The position numbers were made by a program, and so were the translations under genes. Of a stretch of DNA of 64,000 nt, positions 24,315-37,479 are shown piece by piece. The DNA lies in the NCBI GenBank assembly GCA_003255065.1, contig QAOA01000726.1:195813-259812 (forward strand). Reading direction: 5' to 3'. Below the pieces are notes generated by a model that was given only the letters and a program-made list of their open reading frames with translations, had not been told where the DNA came from and searched no databases. The stretch is from Cercis canadensis. Its lineage: Eukaryota; Streptophyta; Magnoliopsida; Fabales; Fabaceae. Within the stretch, counting starts at the first letter, position 1. Each line of letters starts with the position of its first letter.

Positions 24315-24572
24315 GAGTAAATTTACATTTATGTTTTTGAAATATTCAATATTTAACAAAATAGTCATTGAAAGAACATCAACTACAAAATAGTTTTCAA
24401 AAAAATTAATATGTATAACAAAATAGTCTAATATTTATTAAATTTTGAATCTTTTAAGAACTATTTTATTACGTATATTAATTTTTTCGAAGATTATTTT
24501 GTAGTTAGTGTTTTTTCAATAACTATTTTGTTCAATCTTAAATCTTTCAAAAACACAAATATAAGTTTATTC
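24315..24572. mobile_element. MULE-type foldback MITE with perfect 9-bp target duplication
   Basis: TTTATTTTA flanks both sides (24306-24314 and 24573-24581). About 115 bp at each end are inverted copies, sharing AACTACAAAATA and AAAAAATTAATAT. At 258 bp it is almost all terminal repeat. Confidence 0.8.
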
Positions 24573-24726
24573 TTTATTTTATTAAAATAAATACCATAGT
24601 TGTCATCCCAAGTCACAACCAGGCTCAAGCAAGGGAATCCATCGACGGTAAATGAGAAGAACCTCGACTCATTAATTGTAAATTTTGACTGTTGAACAAA
24701 AACTATTATTTATGTCTACTCTCTAT

Positions 24727-25507
24727 CTTTGTTGCACTGAGACGTGAAAAATGGTGGCGTCCCCGTTTCCAAAACGGGGACGAAACGCGAAACACGTCCT
24801 AGATGTAGGAAACGCCAAAAAAACTCTTTTTCTGGGTTTTTTGAATTTTAATGTTTCGAAACAAGGAGTTTCGCAAAAAAAAACTCCAAAAAAACGAAAA
24901 AGAAACGCCAACGAAACGATCGATCATTGAATACGACGTCGTTTTGCATGGCTAGTTTTTTCATTTAGTGGAACGACGCCGTATCATGTAAGGAAGGCAG
25001 CCTAAATGTCCCAAAACGACGCCGTATGAAGTTGTGCACCAATTTTCACCCTCAATCCGAGTTCAATTCAGATTTTAGGGCATTTGGACACCATTTTCAA
25101 CCAAATATTTAATGGGAGATACAAAAAATTGGGATGTTGTTGGAGATAATTAGGAGCTATTTGATGGAGCTGATGATCTTGAAGTTGCTAGTTTATCACT
25201 TGATGAACCTGAGATGGAAGCTGTAATTATTGGTGATGGTGGTGATAGAAATGAAGAAATTAATAGTATTATGATTTGAATTTTGATTGTTCATTTGTAT
25301 TTTAGAGTAATACTTAATATTTGTTAGTTATTATTTATTGGCTAAAGATTTATGTTGATATTTTTTAATGCTTGAGAATTTTAAAATTGTTTATTATAAG
25401 GATTTTTAGTTGATATTTATTAAAGATTTAATATATATATATATGACATGACGTTCCTGTTAAAAAATTACCATCTCCGCGTTTCTTCCCGTCGCCGTGC
25501 AACATAG
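24727..25507. mobile_element. hAT-like non-autonomous element, about 0.8 kb
   Basis: The left end CTTTGTTGCACTGAGACG and the reverse-complemented right end CTATGTTGCACGGCGACG form terminal inverted repeats. Flanks CTCTCTAT (24719-24726) and CTCTCAAT (25508-25515) match at 7 of 8, as for hAT. The inside has one acidic reading segment near 25140-25280 (LSLDEPEMEAVIIGDGG) with stops, perhaps the tail of a lost transposase; that part is a guess. Confidence 0.72.
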
Positions 25508-25917
25508 CTCTCAATTTGAGAGTAAAAAATAATNGTCAGGGTCGGGGGGTAAAGTGCACATTTTGAAAGTTCAAGGAGGTCTTTTCTACGTTTTTAAAGC
25601 ATGAGGGGTAAAGTGCAATAAGAGTATAGTTGAAGGAGGTTTTTAAGACTTTTCCCAAAATAATATGAAAGAATTAAGAAACGAAAGAAGGAACCCCCAA
25701 ACCTTGGCGTGTGGTGTTAATACTTTCCTAACCGTTAGATTCAATATGGCCCACGTGTCTCCAATCCATTCCCCCCTGTAACAACTGGAGAAAAGGAAGC
25801 GGGATGGAAGCACCAGCCATCCACTGCAGTTCATCATTTTGGATAACTGTTAACGATCATGCAACAGAGAAGCACAGAGCTTGGTTTGTAATGAAGCCTT
25901 AGAGGTGTAACCCAAAG

Positions 25918-28900
25918 ATGGAAGTTCTATCTATTTCGTCCACATTTAGCAATTGTAACACTTTCTCCATTTTCAGACCTCAAAACACCCAAATTCAGGG
26001 CCTTTCTGTAACCATTCGATTACCCAAGTCACCCAACAAAACGAGCAATTTCCATCTTTCTTCTTCTTCTTATACTTGTTATTCTTATATTCCCTGTTAT
26101 TATTTCTCTACTAGGATAGCTGCAACTTCAGCAGCTATTTCTACTTCCTACACCTCTTCTTCTTCTTCTTCTGCTTCTTCCACTAGGGACAACCGGCATT
26201 GGATGGTGATAATGGAGAGGCCTCCGCAAGGGGTCAATTCCAAGCCAGAAGTCATTGATTATTATGTGAAGACTCTGCAAAGAGTTATGGGAAGGTAAAT
26301 CTGTTTATGGGTTTTGTCTCAATCATATTAATATTGATAATTTTTGTTTTTTACTGGAAAATACTATGACTTTGGTTCAAACAGTGAGAAAGATGCTCAA
26401 ATGTGCATATATGATACTTCCTGGGATACCCAATTCGGTTTTTGTTGTGACATAGATGAAGAAACTTCCTCCCAGCTTGCCCGTAAGTTCTTCAATTTTC
26501 TTGTTATTTGATTAGCGTTTGGATAGAGAAATTTTCTTAATAAAAGTGATTCACTTTTTTTAAAAAAAAAAAAAAGCTGTTTTATATGTTTGGATGAGCT
26601 TCTTACAGTTTTAAAGTGCACTGTATTAAGTCAAAATTAGAACTTTTGGAGAAGCGTAGAAAGAAAGCTTATGCAGCTTATGCTTTTGCTCAAAAGAATA
26701 ACTTTTTTTTTTAAAAAAANTTTTTTTTAAAAAAAAAATAATATCAAATGCTTATCTGTCCAAACACATCGTTTGTCCCTTGATGATGGAATCATATTAG
26801 GATAATTCGTTCAAATGTGTTTATGTCTAATAGAATTATGGTTGCCATTTAATGGAGGTTTAAATTTTGGTTTCTTGGAGGATGAACTTGTAAAGAGTTG
26901 TTGCCATATATGTTGTTGTTGATATGAATCTAATTCTTATGCACATATGTTTCTAGGTTTACCTGGGGTCTTATTAATTAAGCCTGATCCAGATTTCAAC
27001 TCCTTAGAGAAGCATTATGGTTCATCAAATGGCCATGCAGATAATCTGTCAAATCTACAAATGGGAAAAACTTTGCTGTTTCCTGCTGGGAATTCCAAGC
27101 ACTGGCTTGTAAGAATGGATAAACCTGGGATTGGGGTTGTTACAAAGGCCCAAATTGTTGATTATTATGCTCAAATACTGACCAAGGTCTTGCGAAAGTA
27201 AGTGGAATTGTTTGAGCTCTTCTGCTTCTTTAATTATTTTTCTCCTTCTCCTGAAAATAATTGAGAATAATGTCTGCAGTGAGAAGGATGCACAAATGTG
27301 TATATATCATGTTTCATGGAAAACAAACTTTGGCTTTTGTTGTGAACTTGATGAGGATTGTGCATGGGAACTAGCTGGTTAGACTTGTGAAACTTTAACC
27401 TTTGTAGTTTGTATCAGACTATCAATGTAATTACCCTATTTTATAACATGCTTGTTTTATTGCAGGCGTGCCAGGGGTCCTATCAGTTCAGCCGGATAGT
27501 AATTCTGAGTCAGAAAACAAGGATTATGGAGGTTTGCACTTCATAAATTCCCCAGCCTTTTTCTTTTCCAGGGGAATCCTCTTAAAAATGTATAAGCAAT
27601 CAATGGTTACAATTTTAGATCCAGAAACAAAAGATTACCTTTTTGTTGCCAATTTTATAATGTTGTATCTGATTAATAGCTTAGAGGACCGTGAATTTAT
27701 TATTGTCTTGGTATCTTGGATGATTTTGATCATGGTTCTAAACATTGGCCTTTTACATTGTTATGCTCTAATAGTCCGTCTATGAAAGAAAGTAGATGAG
27801 CCCAGCCATAGCTGATTTTAACTTTGTGTATAGACGTCAATGTCTTTAGTAACATAGGGTCTTGGAGACATATTAATTGGAAGAAGTTATTGAGAAATGA
27901 TCTAGAAGACATTCTCCTGTGTAATTTTAGCTGCACACATAGAGCTGATGATGATAAAGGCCTTCTTGAAGTGAAACTACTGTCATGGAGCAAATGGAGA
28001 ATTTTGCTGTTGACTTGTTTCGTGGTTTTTTATAAAGTAGGAATAGCATGAAATAAATCATATAACAGTCAATTCTCAAGTTTGTGGTAGCATAGGCCTT
28101 CCTGTTTTAGGTACCTTCTGGTTGAGGTATATGGGAGGACCAGCAATCAGTCACTAACACAAACACAGTGGAGTTAGTAAATCTGATTTGCAGGGGGAAA
28201 TTTTTAAAGAAAGATGTCAAACTATTTGTGAATCGGTTATATTAAGGGTCTAAAATGAAAATTTGGTACAAGGTTGAGAAAAAGTACTCAAGGTATTTTC
28301 TACCATATACGAGGGTACTTTTCAACTGTATACTAGGGTACTAGTATGTAAATTTTGATAACATGAAGATTATTCAGCCGTATTCCAGGTCATATACTTT
28401 TATGCTTCACTTACTGAAAATTCTAGAGTCTTTCCAGAAGTTGAGTACTTTGTATTTCTGAAATTTTTTCTTTGTTATATTTTTTAATGAGAAAACACAG
28501 ATATGAAGAATGAGTCTTCACTACTTTAAAGAATTGCTAGAATTGAATTCAATAAAGAAATATAACCATTGAATTAATGAAAAATATAACACTATTAAGA
28601 CTTATGGGCAACAAGGTTTGAAGAGGGTAAATTTAAGCTGAAGACTAGACGATATAGGAAGAACTTGGATGGCAGAGAATGCCATAAAATGTGTCTTAAT
28701 GAAATTGTTGAGGGCCTAGATGGAAGAATAGAATTAAATGTCTTGGTGAAGAATCTGGTTCTTCTTTCTTTCTAAAAATGGTGAGATTTACAATGGGTAG
28801 AGGTCTTATCACCTATTCAAGCTTTGTTAATTTGTACCCTGCAATATATTCAGAGCCAGCTAGTTTTTATGAAATGTAATATTGAAGATGCAGGCTATTG

Positions 28901-30138
28901 TTGGTATCACCTGGCCTGCATCTTCAATCATGAGGGTTTATCTGCCACTTATCATTGGATAGATGAGTCTGTAGACTCTAGAGTAGGTTTTATATGAAGT
29001 TGACTAAATAACTCTATTAAGTCCATAGTGTATGGTTAGTTTGATGTAGGCTATATTGTAGAGTTAAAAATGATACAAAGCTCAACTTCTGGACTCATGA
29101 TTAATAATTTTAATTTTCTATGAGAAACTGATTTCAGCTGATCTCCAATTGATACCATTCATCAATTTCTTCTCTCCTACATTGGGCATATGGCAGTCTT
29201 TTTGTGATTTTTCACTAACTATATATCTTCCAGGTAGTAACTTGGAAAACAGTTTGAATGTGCTGAACTCGTCTGAAGCAAGTCAAGCAGCCCCTATAAA
29301 AACAAAAAAACTTTTTGTGACAGGTATGCTCACAACATGAATTCTAGTTATAAACACATCTTCCGTAATCATTCCATCTAGCTGTTCATATAATGCCTAT
29401 AGCATATAAAATTGAATGCAAATTGTTTTGTCAAGAGTACGTAATTTGGCTGGTGTCTTCTTTTAAAATATACTAAGACATGGAGCAAAATAAAAAGTAT
29501 ATGAAGAAAATCTTACATATATGTTAGGAACTTGTATACAATCAGTTACCAGCACATGGTATTTGTTTTTATTGCCTGTTTTTGTATACTACTTGACATT
29601 TATTTTCTTTTTAACAGGCCTTTCATTTTATACATCTGAGAAAACCTTACGTGCAGCATTTGAAGGCTTTGGTGAGCTCATCGAAGGTAGCTTTTTTGCA
29701 CTATATACATATATACTCTGCTCATCAAAACTAAGTGTCTCAAGATGCAAATCAGTGGTAGCTTTTACTGATAAATCACTATTTTTGTCAGTTAAAGTTA
29801 TTATGGATAAAATTTCTAAAAGGTCCAAGGGTTATGCATTTGTGGAATACACAACAGAGGAGGCTGCAAGTGCGGCACTGCAGGAGATGAATGGCAAGGT
29901 AGATTCATTGCCCTCTCTTGCTTGTAATCTTAAAAACTGTATTCTTGGTTTCCAGCTGTTTTGCTTCATAGTTGTCAAGGAAAAAGTGAGAATAGGCTTC
30001 AATAAGCCGGCATTAAAAAATGCTGAGTCTTAGTTAATATTATTTGTGCAGATTATTAATGGTTGGATGATAGTTGTTGATGTTGCCAAGAGTAACCCAC
30101 CAAAATACGATAGAGGTCATGCAAGACCAGCAGCCTGA
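25918..30138 (+). CDS. ORRM1: Organelle RRM protein 1, plastid RNA-editing factor
   Basis: Nine exons in one frame, 410 residues: 25918-26294, 26385-26482, 26957-27197, 27280-27377, 27466-27531, 29234-29323, 29618-29686, 29792-29898, 30052-30138 (TGA). Introns are GT-AG; the longest is 1.7 kb. Residues 1 to about 90 are Ser/Thr-rich, as in a plastid transit peptide. Two MORF/RIP-like boxes follow: RHWMVIMERPPQGVNSK...EKDAQMCIYDTSW (about 92-178) and KHWLVRMDKPGIGVVTK...EKDAQMCIYHVSW (about 206-290). A C-terminal RRM (about 318-400) has RNP2 LFVTGL and RNP1 KGYAFVEY. This order is that of Arabidopsis ORRM1, which binds plastid transcripts and PPR/MORF proteins for C-to-U editing. The length is slightly above the Arabidopsis protein. 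The N at 26720 is in intron 2 and does not affect coding. The gene looks intact. Confidence 0.92.
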
Positions 30139-32060
30139 GGAAGAGATAAACTACATCTATCAGGTATTGACTATTCTTCATCTCTGCTATATGAATTTTT
30201 TAGAACAGTATTCAAGTCAACCTGATGTTAAGGCTTATCAGTGTGAACTAGACTCTTCACGCTTCTGATGCATGGTCTGATTCATTATTTTTTATTCTAT
30301 ATATAACTGATATCATATCTAGAATTGAATAACAAAATTTTATTGCTTTATATCAGCTCTTATATATTCTCTATGCATCATTGATAAATTTCTATTCTCT
30401 ATTAGCATAGTTCACCAATTCACCTACTTTTTTGTTTTCTTGATTTTTTGGGTCAAGATACACCTACTGCATCAAAGAAGCCCTTTTTATTTTTCCACTG
30501 TCTGGTATCTGTAGCTTGTCTAAAAACTCACATATCCTTTATATCCTCCTTTTAACTTACCAAATTGAGCGCTCGAGTCTTGACTGGAATATTCTGTTGT
30601 GATTTTCTTAGACTCCATACACAGCTGAAGCAAATGCTACTCTTTTGGCTCTGCATATAGCATATCTATGGCTGCATTTATTTACCTAGCATTCCGCATC
30701 CAATGTCACCTAGTGCCATTTCTGTTGATTTATCCACTTTTCATAACTGATTTCCAGATTTGAGAGCTAAACGCGATTCAAACTTGAGTTGAGTGGACTT
30801 GGATGGGAAGAAGTGTATGGGAGGATAGTCAAAATCAACCCTGAATAAGTTACTTATTTGCATTCTTATCTCTATCCTTCCCCTCTGTCTCGATTTAGCT
30901 TCCAGACATAGTTTTAGTATATGCAATTTGGTTTCTAAGAATGCAATATTCTTGTCCAATTATTTTCAGGTATAGCTATTACTAAGAAAATGTACCTCAG
31001 CAGTGAATATAGACCTTACATATTGCCAGGAGCTTTGCTGCTTGTTGGGGAGTCCAAAACCCAATAAATGAAATTAAGCAGGCTGCAAAAATGACCATTG
31101 ACCACCAACATTGTTGTCTTTACACCGATCTATTCAATTATGGAGTTGACACTTTGGGTGGAGTTCTGAGAGCAGCTAGGCTTTGTGGTTATGTTCAGTT
31201 GAAATTCTCTAAACGTGCACTAAGTATTGTTAAGATACAGAGAAAAAAAAAAAAGGGAGTATGATTTGAATCTCTAAAGTGAGTGGAGAGAAAAGTACAA
31301 TTTGATAGTCACTAATGAGAGGATTAAGGAAGTGAATTATGAAAAATCTATTGATCTTCATCTCAGTGCACATACACTTTATCATAATTTCAACTTGCTA
31401 ATTTTTTCATCAGCGCCTGCATTTTACTTTCTATAATACACCCATCATTTTAGAAGCTCTAAATCTAAAATAGTAGATTTAATTGTAAAGTGAGGATCTA
31501 AATCCAAAAAAGTATGATTTATTAAACTGGCAAAGAATTTCATGACATTTTGCTTTTCGTTTTATGCTTAGGCTGCCTTGTTCAAATTAAAGGAAGAAAA
31601 CTGGGGCATTACGTTGTAAAATTTCATTTCTAATGGATGAGAATTTTAATTTACAAGGGAGGAAAGAGAATGATGTAAAAGTTTGTGGTTTGCTAAAATC
31701 TATTTTCTTTTTGTCAATCGTCATATGCCAAGTCAGCCAATGGGTATGTTTGGCATAGGAGAAAATGTTAAGGATGTGAACATGTATGAATGAAATTCTT
31801 TTTTGACATGATGACACATAGTGTTGAATACATTTATAAAACAAAACAAAAAAAAGAATAAGATATACTGAAATAGTAATTAAAAAGTTCAACTTGGAGT
31901 GGATATTAATGAATTTCTTGATGGTGGCAGCAGAAACTACAGGCCGCCGCCTCCAGCTTTTAAGGTGGCCGCTCACCTTCCTTTTCAGGTTTATTTTATT
32001 TTATTTTTTTTTTCAATGTATCTCTAGGTTTTGTCAGGACTAATCCTCCGAAGTANTATT
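30139..32060. other. Downstream of ORRM1, no gene recognised
   Basis: Likely starts with the ORRM1 3' UTR. Short open frames here show no known family or splice continuity. An N lies at 32056. Confidence 0.4.
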
Positions 32061-32082
32061 ATCAGGCGCTAAAGCGGGGACA

Positions 32083-32190
32083 TCTCCTAAAAAAGTTTGC
32101 TACATCCACAAAGACTTGAACTTGAGACCATTTGCTTAAGCGATCAGAGCCTCTTTCACTCAAGTCAACTTTCGTTGGTCTCTTTCCTGC
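32083..32190 (-). mobile_element. Candidate tRNA-derived SINE fragment
   Basis: The minus strand has an A-box-like TTGACTTGAGTGAAAGAGGC and, about 35 bases on, a B-box-like AAGTTCAAGTC, the spacing of a tRNA-type RNA polymerase III promoter. No tRNA cloverleaf is evident, so a SINE head is the better reading. Its ends are unknown. Confidence 0.35.
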
Positions 32191-32609
32191 TGTCTAAGTG
32201 GCACCATTTACCGTATTGCCACTAATTCAGACAAAAACCAAAAGAAAAATATAAAAAAAATTAGAAAGTGTTGTTTGAAGAGAAACTCTCTATTTTGTGA
32301 ATCATGTAGATGAAAAAGCTTGAAAAAGCAGTGCAACAAATAAGTTAGCCTCAACTTGTGAAAAATGTATATACGTATATATTACGGGACAGCACGTACT
32401 ATACGTGTATAAAGTAACAGAGACTGGAAGTTATAATATCATTCAATGTCTTTGTGGAAAATGTTTGAAATTTTGCATGGTGGCATAGATCTAAATTTTC
32501 ACTTTATATGGTTTGTTGGATTGAGACATAAGTAATTTTCTCATATATTGCCCAAGTGACAATTTAAACCAACATTTTTTTTTTAAGAAAAAGACAGTGC
32601 AAAAGGGTT

Positions 32610-32900
32610 TTGTTGCATCAGTATAAAACTATAAGAATCACAATTGAAGAAATTGAAACTAGAATTATGTGCATAAAAGTGTCAAATTTGAAGGGTGTTT
32701 GCGCATTTAACCCTTCTAATAGTCTACAAAACAAGATTTTAAAAGCTACGGGTCATTCAATATGACATTTATGCTTCAATATCGGATTTTATTCCACAAA
32801 TCATAAACAATCAAGAATTTATGTAAGTTCCATAACAATTTTACCTTTGCCACTAGTTTTTTATTTTTTTTTTTGTCCATTGAAAGTTATATAATAGAAA
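32610..32900 (+). repeat. Dispersed repeat, copy 2
   Basis: Diverged partner of 23718-24120 in the same orientation. Its right part runs into the duplicated block at 32893. Confidence 0.5.
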
Positions 32901-33315
32901 GTAACTTATCTCGTTCTAAAATTTTGTCCTACTTAATTCAATTAAATTTGAATATGAGACTATCATGATAAATATTAAGTGCTCAACTATTAAAATGTTT
33001 CATTGAAAACAATAATCGATATTGCACACCATCATTTAACTATTGCAATTCTTTTTCTGATGACGGGTCACATGTATAAGACCAACTGGGAATGGCGGGG
33101 GGANAATAGAAAGTAACTTATCTCGTTCTAAAATTTTATCCTACTTAATTCAATTAAATTTGAATATGAGACTATCATGATAAATATTAAGTGCTCAACT
33201 ATTAAAATGTTTCATTGAAAACAATAATCGATATTGCACACCATCATTTAACTATTGCAATTCTTTTTCTGATGACGGGTCACATGTATAAGACCAACTA
33301 GGAATGGCGGGGGGA
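32893..33315. other. Probable assembly false duplication around N at 33104
   Basis: 32893-33103 and 33105-33315 are 211-bp copies with a couple of mismatches, directly either side of one N. Confidence 0.85.
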
Positions 33316-33959
33316 AAGTAACAAATAAAGGGCACCCCTTAGGGGTGGCCTGTTTTGGTTTTGGCGCATGTATACAAGTTATGCTTTGAAATGAGAGAAA
33401 ATTCCGAATAAGCTGGATTTTCCGAAAAAAAAAGAAAGAAGAGATGTCTCCTACATTACTTGTAATATGTGGAAGAACATAAGCCATTTTTTCTTTGGGT
33501 ATTTATCAGCACTTACATTTAGTTCAATTAGCTTCTAGGTCTGTCTAGATAATCCAATCTCTATAGAAGCATTTTGTTAAAAAAAGAAAAAAGAAGATAT
33601 TTTTTTTGAATAGAAATAGAACATGCAAAAACTTCATTATGAACTTATCCACAGCCTCACAATTACCAGTGGATTGTCAAACGTTTTTAAATGCCTCAGC
33701 AAACATTTTAACACTCATCTGCTTCTTTCTTTTCAACAGAACATTATAGAATTTACACGGCAGCTGTTTACTTATATTCCTTAGTTGCAGCTGCATATTG
33801 CAGTGCTTGACAACAGTCTCATCAAGGTGAGCGGGTTGCACAACTTGAGAGTGAGTTGACCAGCCTTAGAGCTTACAAAGACTATGTTACAGTTCTCGAC
33901 AGCCAGTTGGAGTCCCAAAGAGACTCCTAGCAATGTGTCTCCCTACTTTACAGTGAATT
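33316..33959. other. No gene seen
   Basis: AT-rich sequence with low-complexity A-runs. It leads into the repeat array upstream of the gypsy LTR, so part may be gypsy internal sequence. Confidence 0.4.
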
Positions 33960-34790
33960 GGCCTTACAGATTTTGTGCTATTAATTTTCTCGTCATTACA
34001 TTTCACGTCATTATATTTTGTGCCATTAAGTTTTTCGTTATTATATTTTACGCCATTGATTTTTCAGTAATCACATTTTATGTTATTAATTTTTCTGTCA
34101 TTATATTTTGTGCCATTAAGTTTTTTCGCCACTACATTTATGCCATTGATTTTTAAGTAATCACATTTCATTAATTTCTCTGTCATTACTTTTTGTGCTA
34201 TTAATTTTTTTGTCGTTACATTTCACGCCATTACATTTTGTGCCATTAAGTTTTTCGCCATTACATTTCATGTCACTGATGTTTCAGTAATCACATTTCA
34301 TTAATTTCTCTGTCATTACTTTTTGTGTCATTAATTTTCTCGTTACATTTCACGCCATTACATTTTGTGCCATTAAGTTTTTCGCCATTACATTTCATGC
34401 CATTGATTTTTCAGTAATCACATTTCATGTTATTAATTTTTTTGTCATTACATTTTGTGCCATTAAGTTTTTCGCCACTACATTTTATGCCATTGATTTT
34501 TCAGTAATCATATTTCATTAATTTTTCTATCATTACATTTCGTGCCGTTAATTTTCTCAGTAATTATATTTTATGCCATTAATTTTCTTGCTATTACACT
34601 TTATGTTATTGATTCCTCAGTCGTTACATTTCATTGTCATGCCATTACATTTCGTGTCGTTAATTTTTTCGCTATTATATTTTGTGTCATTATAATTTCA
34701 TGTCATTTTCATTTCTCACAATTACACTTTCTTGTCATTATATTTTCGCCATTATGATTTACGATATTTTGTGTTGACATTACAATTTCT
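33960..34790 (+). repeat. Degenerate tandem array upstream of the gypsy LTR
   Basis: Units built from CATTACATTTTGTGCCATTA and related variants (TTTTCGCCATTACATTTCAT, TTTTTCAGTAATCACATTT) recur for about 830 bp, with a short period near 20-25 bp and longer combined periods. It ends about 100 bp before the polypurine tract. Tat/Ogre-type gypsy elements often carry tandem repeats in this 3' non-coding place, so I take it as part of the element. Open frames across it are by-products of the repeat. Confidence 0.7.
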
Positions 34791-34894
34791 GCCTTGAGTA
34801 TCGGACGAAATATGTGTCTCTTATCTTTACATGTTCCCTATACAAAAAACGTGATAAGCGAGAGCTTCACACGTCATTTTAATAGGAAACATGT

Positions 34895-34908
34895 AAAGAG
34901 GGGCAAAT
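34895..34908 (+). other. Polypurine tract of the gypsy element
   Basis: AAAGAGGGGCAAAT directly precedes the LTR start TGTAGACACCC, the usual PPT-LTR junction of plant Tat/Ogre-like gypsy elements. Confidence 0.65.
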
Positions 34909-37314
34909 TGTAGACACCCATTTTCGTCTAATAAAAAAATAATAAATAAATAAACTAACATGCTAAGTGAAAGAGAGAGACGTAATGGTGCATGAGTAGT
35001 TTTTCTTCTAATAATAAAAAGAAGTTAAAAGAGACGTGAGAGAAGGGAAGAACATGGGGGCATGGGTAGCAGTTTAGAGAAAAATGTGAGAAAGGGAAGA
35101 GACTTGAGTAGAGAAAAAAACTGAAAATAAAGAGCATAAAAAGGATAAAGATAGAAAGGGAGAGAACCCAAAACAGATTTTTCAGAGAAAGAGGCAGGAA
35201 GAGAACTAACAGCAGTGCAGAGAAAGAAGCAAAGAGACAGAGGAGATACAACAAGAGAGACCATAAACAGAACCAGCAACAAGGAGGGAATCAAAAGGAG
35301 CAAGCAAGACCAAAAAAAAGAGACACAACAAGAGAGACCAGAAACAGAACTAGTAGCAAGGAGAGAACCGAAAGATGATAGACCCAAGAAAAAAAAAAAA
35401 AGCAGCAGCAGAACAAAAAGGAATAGGGAACACCAAGAGGTTTTGTTTTTCTGTGACTCATTTGAAATTTTTTTATGGTATCTAATTACTATTTTGTATA
35501 TTTACAATTTTTTTGTCTTGTTTTATCGTTGGCCATCATCCATGAATAATAGAATCTTGTACTGGGTTCGTTAATTTATTTGGGGTCTCTCTGCATAAAA
35601 AATTTGGCCATGTTAAAGGCCTTAGGTAATATAGAGAAAATATTTTGTGCAAACCTCTGTACCCCAAAGAGAGAAAGTTTTCATTTTATAAAAAGAGAGA
35701 CAAGATTTTAGAGAGAGAATCAAAGAAGAAAACCAAGTTCAAAGGGAAACTGAGACTAAGTGAAACCCAAAATGGAGAAAAATTGAAGTTTTCACCTTAG
35801 GATTTGCTACCTAGAAAATGACTTGAGTTTTTTTTTTTTTTTTTGGACTGAAGTTTCCATGGCTGCATTTCCTTCCATTGTTGCGTTTCTTGTTATTTTT
35901 TTTACTAGGTAAGAGTTTTTATTTCATGATTTTGTCTAATTAGTTCATTTGGATTTAAAAAAGGGTGATGATTTTGTTTATTTTCGTTGGGTCAAATTGC
36001 ATATATAGAGTTTCGGTGTTAGTTCCTTTCTTTTTTAGTTTGGGCTTTTTGTTTTGTTTCTATTTTCAGATTAGTTGCCTTTTGATGTATGGGCCATTAT
36101 TTATTTTTGGGTTAAAATGTTAGTAAGTTGGACTCATTTTCGAATTAGGCTTTATGAGTTAAATCTGATGGGTCCATTTTAATGGGTTAGTATTTTATGA
36201 TGAGTTTATGTTTTATTTCATTTTGGGTCATGTTGCTGATTGGGTCAAGAAATAAAATGGACTTCAGTTTTGGGTTGCTAATGTTTTGATTGCTGATTGG
36301 ACCAAATCCGAAAAATGGATCAACTCTTCAGCATTTTTTTTCTTTTTGTTACTAATTTCTTTGGTTCCTGTTGGGTCAAATCTGAAATTGGGCCAATTTT
36401 AGAGTGCTTTAGTTCTTTTTTTCTTTTATGATTGCTGATTTTTTTTGTTTTGCTATTGGCCTAGTGGTTTTGGGCCCTTTTTTTACATACCTCTTACTCC
36501 TTTTATTGTTTCTTTAGTCTTGATTTGAGCTTGAAGTCTAGTATGCATTTTTTTATTATCTATTTAGACTAGACATTTATTTTATTTTATTTTATTTTGG
36601 AGTTAGATTTTTTTTTTATTTAATTTTTATTTTATTTTATTTATCTATTTATTCATTTATTTTAATTTATTTAATTTATTTTTTTCTCTTTATTTAAATA
36701 GTTTAATTAAAATAAAATTAGGAATAAAATCATGCATTTTGCATTTTATTTAGTTAAATTTATGCGAATAGCATCCATAGATCCCTTATTTATCAAATGA
36801 TGAATAAAAGTGACTTATCCCCATAGGGGTGGCTTTCCTATCTACCTGAGGTAATGATAAGCACCACTTTGGGGAATCGAGAAGCGTGGGAACAAAGTGG
36901 AATGATTAGGACACGATTAAATTCATGCATGACATAATTTTAATTTGAAAATTTTGAATCTTTGTTAATTTCATTTTAAAATAAAAAATAAAAAATAAAA
37001 TTTTGAATTAATGTGAACTACGCAGACTTTGATCCCTAATTAGGGTACGTAGACATTCGAAGGTGACGAATCAAATCCTATTTTGAATAAATCACTCATT
37101 TTTCTTTTGTTTACATTTAGGGATAAAATAAATACAATTTGACCATGATTTAATTTGAATAATTAATTTTAGGTAACTATCTTTTAGACGGGTGCTATAG
37201 GGTGCCTAACACCTTCCCTATACACAATTAGACTTCCAAACTCTTTCTAGTTCGTAGACCAAAATTTGAAAATTAAAGGGGTTTTTCAATTGTTCCTCGA
37301 TTTTTCTTAATACA
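34909..37314 (+). repeat. Gypsy (Tat/Ogre-like) LTR, about 2.4 kb
   Basis: It begins TGTAGACACCCATTTTCGTC after a polypurine tract. Near the end it has GGGTGCCTAACACCTTCCC, a phrase found in Tat/Ogre-type LTRs, and closes TTAATACA at 37314, followed by TTGGTAACAACTCC, which looks like a decayed TGGTGGCGACTCC-type primer site. A second such site, TTGGTTATAACTT, starts at 37408, so the true end could be 37407. No gypsy coding region is in the window, and no target duplication could be assigned. Confidence 0.65.
36560..36690. repeat. ATTTT-type simple repeat
   Basis: Runs of TTTTA/TTTA units within the gypsy LTR. Confidence 0.7.
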
Positions 37315-37479
37315 ATTGGTAACAACTCCAGAGTTTTCATTTTGAAAACCAAATCTCTTTTTATTTTAGTCATTCTCGTTATAACAATCTCCAGATACGT
37401 TATGACATTGGTTATAACTTAAAAACAAGAGCTGGACAAGACTTAAAGAGATGTTGCAGAAATGCCATGACTGAAATTT

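Noticed and set aside
31587-31976. 129-codon minus-strand frame
   Set aside because: AT-rich, no conserved motif and no splice or promoter context.
33884-34757. Hydrophobic reading frames that look like membrane peptides
   Set aside because: They are the translation of T-rich tandem repeats (repeated VITF/VIIF) with no conserved start or splice context.
34955-35574. Opposing reading frames of about 100-120 codons
   Set aside because: They lie in purine-rich low-complexity DNA within the gypsy LTR and match no family.
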